From NCBI GenBank assembly GCA_945861295.1, contig CAMAUF010000035.1, forward strand, positions 1 through 11,493: 11,493 nt of DNA. Direction: 5' to 3'. Under the pieces are notes generated by a model that worked only from the letters and a program-made list of their open reading frames with translations, was not told the origin of the DNA and made no database searches. Both the position numbers and the translations under genes were made by a program. Position 1 is the stretch's first letter; every line of letters begins with the position of its first letter. Origin of the DNA: a bacterium (lineage in GTDB: Bacteria > Chloroflexota > Dehalococcoidia > Tepidiformales > Tepidiformaceae). This document shows positions 6,901-11,493 of this stretch, one piece after another.

Positions 6901-7420
6901 CCACCTCGACCTCTGCGACCTTTTCCACATCCCAATCCTGAACTTGGTCGATAATCCGGGCTTCGCGGTCGGCATTGAACACGAACGGGCCGGCACCATC
7001 CGCCGTGGCGCTGAGTGGATGGTCGCCTTCGCCCAGGTTGGCGTGCCGATCTTCACGGTGTTGATGCGGCGAAGCTTCGGCGTCGCCGGCAACAATTACG
7101 CGACACCGCAATCGCGCCCCTCGGTGCGCGTGACCTGGCCCGCCGCCGATGTCGGCGGCATCCCGCCCGAAGGCGGCATCGAGGCGGCCTACAAGCGCCA
7201 ACTCGCCGAGTCCGCCGACCCGGCCGCCCTTCGCGCCGAACTCAACGCCCGCATCGAAAGCGCTCGTGGCCCTCTCGGCCCGCTCTCGCGCTTCCAGATT
7301 GAGGAGATGATCGACCCGCGCGACACCCGCCGCCTGATCTGCGAGTGGGTGACGACGGCGTACAAGGCGGCGACCCAGCCCGCCAAGCTCGTCCCCCGCG
7401 CGCTGCAATTCCGGCCTTAG
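3989..7420 (+). CDS. Single-chain biotin-dependent acyl-CoA carboxylase (BC-BCCP-CT)
   Basis: One 1143-residue chain holds all carboxylase activities: ATP-dependent carboxylation of biotin, then transfer of CO2 to an acyl-CoA. Residues about 10-460 are biotin carboxylase. They include the Gly-rich ATP loop K171-AAAGGGGRGM, ERDCSVQQRNQKVVE (239-253, with K250 at the bicarbonate-side Lys), the metal and catalytic set E302, N304, R306, Q308, E310, and R357. N248 replaces the His of E. coli AccC at that place. Residues about 500-575 are the biotinyl domain, with SAMKMET and the biotinylated K536. Residues about 600-1143 are a two-lobed carboxyltransferase of the PccB/AccD type, with candidate oxyanion glycines in DGSSGGG (722-728) and NPGFAVG (989-995), followed by GTIRRGAEW. 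This order matches the single-chain long-chain acyl-CoA carboxylase of Mycobacterium avium paratuberculosis, a homohexamer with broad chain-length specificity. Substrate here is unknown. I cannot delimit a separate BT domain. Confidence 0.93.
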   Translation: MADTSESVLLKRVLIANRGEIAIRIAKAASALGLDSVGIYAPADALALHTRFTTQMLPIGVNGAASTDPIRPYLDAAGLVRAAKDGGCDAVHPGYGFLSENSAFAALCAAEGLVFIGPTPAVLSLFGDKVRARTFAQSIGIPVVPGSAEPVGTAAAAGASAAALGYPVMLKAAAGGGGRGMRLVEGPAAMAEAFERCQSEAQAAFGDGALFVEKLVVRPRHIEVQILADSSGQVVHLHERDCSVQQRNQKVVEIAPAPGLDATLRVRILSDATKLARASGYVNAGTVEFLVTPETGEHFFIECNPRLQVEHTVTEQVTGIDIVEAQFRIASGASLASMGLASQEAVGQPRGFAIQARVVAQGAGTISAYKEPSGPGVRVDACGYLGYAPPPAFDPLLAKVIGASNSSGSFASAADRTARALEEFHLTGLATNLGQLRAILAHPGFRGGDARTTFLAEQPAVSTAAHVNGHGPLALLEAAIPAGRPNAPALSKPSLAVEPGLLGVASPQAGVVVELRANVGDMVAEGDVILVTSAMKMETVIVAPCSGVITAAQLLAVGDTVEPGQVVAVIAPAAGAASRAAIQPPLAAEESWAPVLEAVSTLQSIAYARFVPGSKDPGVVRQRARGKLTCRERIALLLDDGSFREVGSAAGFASYDEDGHIVDFTPANHVGGWGTIAGRTAIVCADDFTSRGGHADGAIGAKSGYLDRLSLELLVPSVRLLDGSSGGGSVAAMVPAQKKDGESNAQESSGAITAGRPRVTGGGGSFLPGHLGSTMFAEQLTTVPVVNVLLGSVVGIGAAKAVLGHFAVMVRDIAQLFVAGPPVVSHAMGYDVTKEDLGDWRIHCTNGSVDNLAETEEEAAAMTRSFLSYLPSNVYEAPPVLPANPGDPPERRDEELFSLIPRKRTTTFDIRKAIRLMADEGSFFEVGPLWGTDQVTGFVRFNGHALGVIASDSRHINGGALTADGCSKLTRHLDLCDLFHIPILNLVDNPGFAVGIEHERAGTIRRGAEWMVAFAQVGVPIFTVLMRRSFGVAGNNYATPQSRPSVRVTWPAADVGGIPPEGGIEAAYKRQLAESADPAALRAELNARIESARGPLGPLSRFQIEEMIDPRDTRRLICEWVTTAYKAATQPAKLVPRALQFRP

Positions 7421-7461
7421 CCTTGAGTGGCGAAGCGCCGATGCAGCGATAGGGTGAATCA

Positions 7462-7755
7462 ATGAAGGTAGTATACTCGGATTCAGAGTTGGAGGTGCGA
7501 TTTCGCCATCCAGTGCGTGGAGTACGGGCTTGGGGGAGCGTCGTAGCCCAGAAATATGTGATGCGGATAATAACTCTGAAGCGGGCCAAGACCATCCAGG
7601 ATCTGTTCGGCCTGCGGGCGCTGCGGCTTCACCCGCTGCAAGGGACCAAGCTGGGACGCCACGCCATCGCCCTTCACGGGCGCTGGCGACTCGAAGTCAC
7701 GCTCGGCGCCGACATTATCAGAATCGAGGAGGTAAGCAATCACTATGGCGACTGA
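7462..7755 (+). CDS. higB: HigB-like toxin, module 2
   Basis: The product is a 97-residue basic protein of the RelE-fold HigB family. Members are ribosome-dependent mRNA interferases. Recognisable blocks are VAQKYVMRIITLKRAKTIQDL (28-48), LRLHPLQGTKLGRHAIALHG (54-73, the most diagnostic part), RWRLEV (74-79) and the C-terminal IEEVSNHYGD (88-97). In the last block H94 and Y95 replace the usual (D/S)YHY pattern closely. Purines AGGGTGA (7451-7457) precede the ATG by 4 bases. The gene begins 41 bases after the carboxylase stop and overlaps the antitoxin by 11 bases. Toxin-first order is the classic higBA arrangement, opposite to module 1. The family assignment is firm; the exact target is not shown by the sequence. 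Confidence 0.87.
   Translation: MKVVYSDSELEVRFRHPVRGVRAWGSVVAQKYVMRIITLKRAKTIQDLFGLRALRLHPLQGTKLGRHAIALHGRWRLEVTLGADIIRIEEVSNHYGD
7726..7733 (+). promoter_or_regulatory. Ribosome binding site of the antitoxin inside the toxin gene
   Basis: GAGGAGGT, a near-perfect anti-16S match, sits within the last codons of the toxin gene, 11 bases before the ATG at 7745. The spacing is long, but no better site serves the next Met codon at 7763. It would favour abundant antitoxin translation relative to toxin. Confidence 0.55.
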
Positions 7756-8038
7756 CACGCCCATGGAGACCTACTCAACGATGGCCGTCCATCCAGGCGA
7801 ATTTCTCGCCGAAGAGTTGGAAGCACGCGATCTAACTCAGCGAGCGTTCGCCACAGCAATCGCCCGGCCGCCGCAGGTCGTCAACGACATCGTCCGGGGG
7901 CGCAAGGGCATTACCGCCGACACAGCGCTCGATTTCGAAGTCGCGTTGCCGGAGGTCTCGGCTGAGTATTGGCTCGGACTACAAACGGAGTATGACCTCA
8001 CTCTCGCGCGCAACCGGCGCGCGCTAGCGGTGCGCTGA
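7745..8038 (+). CDS. higA: HigA-like antitoxin with HTH domain, module 2
   Basis: The product is 97 residues, an XRE-type helix-turn-helix antitoxin. The opening MAVHPGEFLAEELEARDL (13-30) is the hallmark of the HigA/VapI group. It is followed by the HTH TQRAFATAIARPPQVVNDIVRGRKGIT (31-57) and the helix ALDFEVALPEVSAEYWLGLQTEYDL (61-85). HigA proteins bind HigB and repress their own operon through the HTH. The start overlaps the toxin end by 11 bases, so the two are certainly co-transcribed. An internal Met at 7763 would remove six residues without touching the conserved part. A GC-rich hairpin follows 8 bases after the stop. Confidence 0.9.
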   Translation: MATDTPMETYSTMAVHPGEFLAEELEARDLTQRAFATAIARPPQVVNDIVRGRKGITADTALDFEVALPEVSAEYWLGLQTEYDLTLARNRRALAVR

Positions 8039-8046
8039 TTGTCTCA

Positions 8047-8070
8047 GCGGCCCGGCTGGCCGATGGCCGC
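8047..8070 (+). terminator. Interrupted hairpin after module 2
   Basis: GCGGCC (8047-8052) pairs with GGCCGC (8065-8070). The inner CGG (8053-8055) pairs with CCG (8060-8062), leaving a CTGG loop and an AT bulge: nine pairs in all. It starts 8 bases after the higA stop. No T-tract follows, so termination is possible but unproven. Confidence 0.35.
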
Positions 8071-8150
8071 GCGACGCTCCAGGCTAATTCGCGGGTGGTG
8101 ACAGCCCAACACTCGCCGGAATTCACCCACCGACTCGGGGCACCCGACGA

Positions 8151-8157
8151 AAGGAAG
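8151..8157 (+). promoter_or_regulatory. Ribosome binding site deciding the crotonase start
   Basis: AAGGAAG lies 6 bases before the GTG at 8164. The in-frame GTG at 8095 would add 23 residues unlike the family and has no such site. Confidence 0.6.
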
Positions 8158-8163
8158 CACCCA

Positions 8164-9108
8164 GTGTCCTACGACAGCATCACCTACGAGAAAGATGGCC
8201 GCCTCGCGATCATCACCCTGAACCGGCCCGAGAAGCTCAACGCGCTCTCCAACGAGCTGCGCGGCGAGATGTTCCACGCTATGAAAGAGGCCGAAGCCGA
8301 CCGCGACATCGGCGTCATCGTCCTCAAAGCCGCGGGCCGCGCCTTCAGCGCCGGATACGACCTCTCGCCCAGCATGCAGGCGCGTGAGACTTCGCCCTAC
8401 GTGCATCCGCGTTCCCGCATGCCCGACACGAATACGACGCACCCGGCGCACTACGACTGGTCCCGGCATGTCCTCCTCGGGAACTGGATCCTCTGGGAGC
8501 TGGCGAAGCCGATCGTCGCCCAAGTGCAGGGCTACTGCCTCGCTGGCGGCACCGAACTCGCGTCGTTCTGCGACTTTCGCATCGTCGCCGAGGATGCCCA
8601 GATCGGCTACCCGCCGGTCCGCGCCATGGGCACGATGGACATCATGTGGGCGCCGTGGCACTTGCCGATGACAAAGGCGCGCGAGTTCGCCTACGTCGGC
8701 GATGCCTTTTCCGGGCGGGACATGGCGGCGATGGGCTGGGCGACCTACGCCGTCCCGCGCGACGAACTCGACGCCTTCACCGAGCGGTTCGCCCGCCGCA
8801 TGGCGCACATCGACAACAACATGTTGATGTACTCGAAGCGAGCGGTGAACCGCCAGTACGAGGCGATGGGCATCCGCAACGGCTTAATGTCGGGCACAGA
8901 CGTCGAGGCGATGAGCAAGCACCGACCCGAGGCGCCCGAGTTCGGCCGCATTTCGCGGGAGCAAGGCTTGAAAGCCGCTCTCGAGTGGCGCGATGCCCCC
9001 TTCCGCGACTTCCGCGGCGCCTATGCTACGGCGCCGGCCGACCGGCCGATCGCCGGCGCCGACGGCAAGCCGACGGCCCCGAGGAGTTCGAACAGCGGCT
9101 ACGAGTAG
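8164..9108 (+). CDS. Enoyl-CoA hydratase/isomerase (crotonase) family protein
   Basis: This 314-residue crotonase-fold protein starts at a GTG. The N-terminal half shows the family core: LAIITLNRPEKLNALS (about 14-29), the first oxyanion-hole motif AFSAGYD (60-66), and the second, GYCLAGGTELASFCD (about 122-136), in which E131 matches catalytic Glu144 of rat enoyl-CoA hydratase. Exactly 20 residues later, where the rat enzyme has Glu164, the motif reads GYPPVR with P151. A two-Glu hydration mechanism is therefore unlikely, and the protein may be an isomerase, a hydrolase, a dehydratase or another crotonase type. A His/Pro-rich insert at about 70-100 and a C-terminal extension of about 50 residues ending in a Pro/Ala/Ser tail make it longer than the usual 260. 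It lies 125 bases after higA and converges on the dehydrogenase genes with an 11-base gap. Confidence 0.88.
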   Translation: MSYDSITYEKDGRLAIITLNRPEKLNALSNELRGEMFHAMKEAEADRDIGVIVLKAAGRAFSAGYDLSPSMQARETSPYVHPRSRMPDTNTTHPAHYDWSRHVLLGNWILWELAKPIVAQVQGYCLAGGTELASFCDFRIVAEDAQIGYPPVRAMGTMDIMWAPWHLPMTKAREFAYVGDAFSGRDMAAMGWATYAVPRDELDAFTERFARRMAHIDNNMLMYSKRAVNRQYEAMGIRNGLMSGTDVEAMSKHRPEAPEFGRISREQGLKAALEWRDAPFRDFRGAYATAPADRPIAGADGKPTAPRSSNSGYE

Positions 9109-9119
9109 GCGCGCCAGCG

Positions 9120-10250
9120 TTAATCGAGCACGGCGTGGGCGATGGTGCGGTGGTGGTCGAAGGTCGTCCCCAGTCGCGTCGTCCACGCCGAAGCGCGCTG
9201 GTAGTAGAGCTGCAGGTCGAAATCCTTGATCTGCGAAAGGCCTCCGTGGATCTGGTTCGCCTGATGCAGGCACATCTGGCAGCGGACGTTGCAAAACGCC
9301 TTCGCGGTCGCAACCTCTAGCGTCGCCGGCAGCCCCTGGGCGAGCCGCCAGAGCGCCTCGTACGTCAACAGTTGCGCGCCGTCGATCCAGGTGATCATGT
9401 CGGCGCAGATGTGCGCGATCGCCTGAAACGCCCCGATCGGCTGGCCGAACGCGACCCGGTCCTTGGCGTAGTCGATCGCCATCTCGACGGCCTTGCGCGT
9501 CGCCCCCACGATTTGCGCGCAAAGCAGCGCCGTCGCGCGCTCGACCAGCGCCTCCGCGATCGGCCAACCGTCGTGGAGCGGGCCGACCAGGCTGGCGCGG
9601 CTAGCGTGGACGCCATCGAAGGTGACCTTGCTTTGCCTGTCACCCGCCATGTTCGGTAGAGGCGAATGCGAAACGCCCGCAGCATCCGTATCCAGGAGGA
9701 ACAGCGAGATGCCGGCGTTCGCGGCTGCCGCGGGCGCCGTCCGGCAGGCGACGAGGCACTTCGCGGCCGCATGGAAGTTGTCGACGAAGAGTTTCGTCCC
9801 GCTGACGCGGAAGCCATCGCCGGCGGCCGTCGCCTCGCAGGCCATGCTGCCGGGCGCCAGGCGGGCGTCGGCTTCGACAAACGCCCACGTCAGGATCAGG
9901 TCGCCGTTCGCGACGCCAGGGAGGATCGCCGCACGTTGGGCCTCGCTCCCGGCATCCGCGATAGTCACCGCCGCGACCATGGAACTCAGCAGCGGCAGCG
10001 GGGCGGCGGCACGACCCACCTCTTCGAGGATGAGGCCCAAGTACGTCAACGGGGCGCCGTCACCGCCGTGTGCCTCCGGCAAGACGAGCCCGAGCCAGCC
10101 CAAGCGCGCCGCCGTCGCCCAAAGCGCGGGCGGATAGCCGAGGTCGTCCTGTTCCATCGCCCGCACCAAGCTCGTAGGGCATTCGGCCTCCAGGAAGTCC
10201 CGGACGCTCTTCTGCAGGAGCGCCTCTTCGTCGTTGAGCAGTACGTCCAA
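9120..10250 (-). CDS. Acyl-CoA dehydrogenase family protein, divergent partner-type subunit
   Basis: The 376-residue product has the acyl-CoA dehydrogenase fold: an N-terminal helical domain (MDVLLNDEEALLQKSVRDFL), a central beta domain (about 120-225) and a C-terminal helical domain with DRVAFGQPIGAFQ (264-276), where R265 and the FGQ turn contact FAD, and QIHGG (333-337). The usual central TEP.(A/S)G(S/T)D motif is missing (FVEADARLAPGS instead). The position of the medium-chain enzyme's catalytic Glu376 is L360. E237, in LVER, falls where isovaleryl-CoA dehydrogenase keeps its base (Glu254), so it is the best candidate base. Such proteins often work as one half of an alpha2beta2 enzyme with an adjacent paralogue, here the gene upstream, 66 bases away. 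The start is TTG at 10250, supported by AGAGGG 7 bases before it. The substrate is unknown. Confidence 0.88.
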   Translation of the reverse strand: MDVLLNDEEALLQKSVRDFLEAECPTSLVRAMEQDDLGYPPALWATAARLGWLGLVLPEAHGGDGAPLTYLGLILEEVGRAAAPLPLLSSMVAAVTIADAGSEAQRAAILPGVANGDLILTWAFVEADARLAPGSMACEATAAGDGFRVSGTKLFVDNFHAAAKCLVACRTAPAAAANAGISLFLLDTDAAGVSHSPLPNMAGDRQSKVTFDGVHASRASLVGPLHDGWPIAEALVERATALLCAQIVGATRKAVEMAIDYAKDRVAFGQPIGAFQAIAHICADMITWIDGAQLLTYEALWRLAQGLPATLEVATAKAFCNVRCQMCLHQANQIHGGLSQIKDFDLQLYYQRASAWTTRLGTTFDHHRTIAHAVLD

Positions 10251-10257
10251 AATCTGT

Positions 10258-10263
10258 CCCTCT
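10258..10263 (-). promoter_or_regulatory. Ribosome binding site supporting a TTG start
   Basis: AGAGGG on the minus strand lies 7 bases before the TTG at 10250. The N-terminus that follows (DVLLNDEEALLQ) matches the family's usual beginning, so this rare start codon is well supported. Confidence 0.65.
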
Positions 10264-10316
10264 CGAACTCGGCGGCTTCGCCTCAGTGCGTCTTGTCGCG
10301 GGCGACGAATCTCGGG

Positions 10317-11493
10317 CTAGCCGATGCCGGCCGGGAGGCCGAGGCCGCGCTTCGCGATCTGGTTGCGCATGACCTGGACGCCGCCGTGCGCGAAGGTGCC
10401 ACGAGATGCACCAACGTACTTTCGCACGAACCAGCCGTCCTCCGGCGCCAGCTCCGATCCGGCGATGAGCTGGGCGTACGGGCCGAGGATCTGCGTGATC
10501 ACCTGCGACGAACGCACCCAGTACTCCGGGCCCCACAGCTTTTGCGACGAGATCTCGTACGATGGGTTGATCCCGCGCATGTCGAACGAAATGTTGCGCC
10601 AGAGGAAGAGGCGGCAAACCTGCGCCTCGCAGTGCAGCTCCGCCAGCGCGTTGCGCACCTCCGGCTCAGCCAGCAGCGACCGCCCGCCGAACTGGTGCGT
10701 CTTGAGGAAGCGGATGACGCGTTCCAGCTCTTCGACGTATTCGTAGTAGCGGAACGCCCCGCCGCGGCCGAGGTTCAGCGCCGCCGCCCCGATGTACCAG
10801 CCGCGGTTCCGTTCGCCCAGCATCGCCGAACGCGGGACACGGACATTATCGAGATAGAGCATGTTGGTGCGGCCGCCAGGCAGCGTCCAGAGCGGCGTCA
10901 CCGAAATGCCGGGCGTATCCATAGGCACCAAAAAGATCGAAATGCCGCGATGCTTCGGGAGGTCCGGGTCCGTACGGGTCATGAGGTAGACGTGCGAGGC
11001 GTAATGCGCGGCCGAACAGTACATCTTCTGGCCGTTGATCACGTATTCGTCGCCGTCTTCCTGGGCGCGCGTCTGCAGCGAGGCGAGGTCGGTGCCGCCG
11101 CTGGGCTCGGTATACCCCATCGCGAAGGTGACATCGCCGGTGAGCATCCGGGGGAGGAAGTACCGCTTCTGCTCCTCGCTGCCGGCGGCCATGATCGCGC
11201 CGGCCTGCTCGAAGGTTGTCCCCAGGCCAACGCCGATGTTGGCACGCACGAATTCTTCCTCGACGATGAACTGGTCGACGCGGTCAGCCTCCAAGCCTCC
11301 GTATTCGGCGGGCCAACTCATGGCCAGCCAGCCTTTGGCGGCCACCTTTTCGCGAAGCGCCTTGACCAGCGGCCCGGTTCGCCCCTCCGTGCTTGATCGC
11401 AATTCAGCGAGCACGGCGGGCGAGGTGTTGTCGCGGATGAACTCGCGCACCTCCTCGCGGAGGCGTTCGTTCTCAGCGGTGAATCCGAAGTCC
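10317..11493 (-). CDS. Acyl-CoA dehydrogenase family protein, larger subunit (5' end off the window)
   Basis: There are 391 codons visible and the frame is open to the window edge. The last visible residues at the N-terminal end read DFGFTAENERLREEVREFI, the usual beginning of these enzymes just after Met. The true start is therefore almost certainly one codon beyond the edge, and the GTG at 11450 is internal. The protein has the FAD/substrate motif GYTEPSGGTDLAS, GQKMYCSAAHYASHVYLMTR in the beta domain, LDNVRVPRSAMLGE, and the C-terminal RNQIAKRGLGLP. Both known catalytic-base positions are altered. The isovaleryl-type site reads LGR (Gly codon 10767-10769) instead of (L/F)ER. The medium-chain-type site reads AHGG (His codon 10386-10388) instead of YEGT. 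It lies upstream of, and probably in one operon with, the second dehydrogenase. Together they could form a heterotetramer like the mycobacterial FadE pairs. Confidence 0.9.
   Translation of the reverse strand, partial: DFGFTAENERLREEVREFIRDNTSPAVLAELRSSTEGRTGPLVKALREKVAAKGWLAMSWPAEYGGLEADRVDQFIVEEEFVRANIGVGLGTTFEQAGAIMAAGSEEQKRYFLPRMLTGDVTFAMGYTEPSGGTDLASLQTRAQEDGDEYVINGQKMYCSAAHYASHVYLMTRTDPDLPKHRGISIFLVPMDTPGISVTPLWTLPGGRTNMLYLDNVRVPRSAMLGERNRGWYIGAAALNLGRGGAFRYYEYVEELERVIRFLKTHQFGGRSLLAEPEVRNALAELHCEAQVCRLFLWRNISFDMRGINPSYEISSQKLWGPEYWVRSSQVITQILGPYAQLIAGSELAPEDGWFVRKYVGASRGTFAHGGVQVMRNQIAKRGLGLPAGIG

Noticed and set aside
6158..7462. 434-codon open frame on the minus strand opposite the carboxyltransferase region
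   Set aside because: No recognisable motif, and it is fully antisense to conserved carboxyltransferase sequence.
9666..11396. 576-codon open frame on the plus strand opposite the dehydrogenases
   Set aside because: It spans both dehydrogenase genes and the gap between them, is Arg/Ala/Glu-rich and shows no domain, so it is a shadow frame.
11448..11450. GTG as the start of the right-edge dehydrogenase
   Set aside because: The frame continues upstream to the edge with DFGFTAENERLREE, the normal N-terminal sequence of the family, so the GTG encodes an internal Val.
1..11493. CRISPR arrays, tRNAs, rRNAs, transposases or integrases
   Set aside because: I saw no regularly spaced repeats, no tRNA-like cloverleaf or terminal CCA context, no rRNA-like stretch and no mobile-element protein in any plausible frame.

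Overview
The window is GC-rich, densely coded bacterial DNA that reads as an ordinary chromosome. It carries metabolic genes and two small toxin-antitoxin modules. No ribosomal marker is present, so the taxonomy is an inference. The G+C level, a single-chain acyl-CoA carboxylase, a pair of divergent acyl-CoA dehydrogenases and this type of ParD/ParE-like module together fit an uncultured Chloroflexota (Dehalococcoidia-like) bacterium best. A high-GC actinobacterium remains possible.

Layout. At the left edge is a stand-alone RibD C-terminal-type reductase (+), converging on a small TRIC/YicG-type membrane protein (-). A divergent intergenic region with several hairpins leads into toxin-antitoxin module 1 (antitoxin then toxin, 4-nt overlap, +). 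After a 340-base gap comes ilvC (+), a long class II ketol-acid reductoisomerase that looks like the plant enzyme. It is followed by a 1143-residue biotin carboxylase-BCCP-carboxyltransferase fusion (+). Module 2 follows (HigB-like toxin then HigA-like antitoxin, 11-nt overlap, +), then a crotonase-family protein (+). Converging on the crotonase from the right is a two-gene minus-strand operon of acyl-CoA dehydrogenase paralogues. The upstream one runs off the right edge by about one codon.

How the genes fit together. The carboxylase, the crotonase and the two dehydrogenases all act on acyl-CoA thioesters and may belong to one catabolic or acyl-CoA remodelling route. The dehydrogenase pair resembles the heterotetrameric FadE pairs known from mycobacterial steroid side-chain oxidation. 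ilvC stands alone, without ilvB, ilvN or ilvD neighbours. The two toxin-antitoxin modules bracket ilvC and the carboxylase gene.

The points most worth following are these. The dehydrogenase pair has an odd distribution of catalytic residues. The Rossmann motif of the plant-type ketol-acid reductoisomerase has Ser in place of its middle Gly. The crotonase has Pro where the second catalytic Glu of enoyl-CoA hydratase sits. I found no CRISPR array, tRNA, rRNA, insertion sequence or clear riboswitch, and no convincing new multi-gene system.
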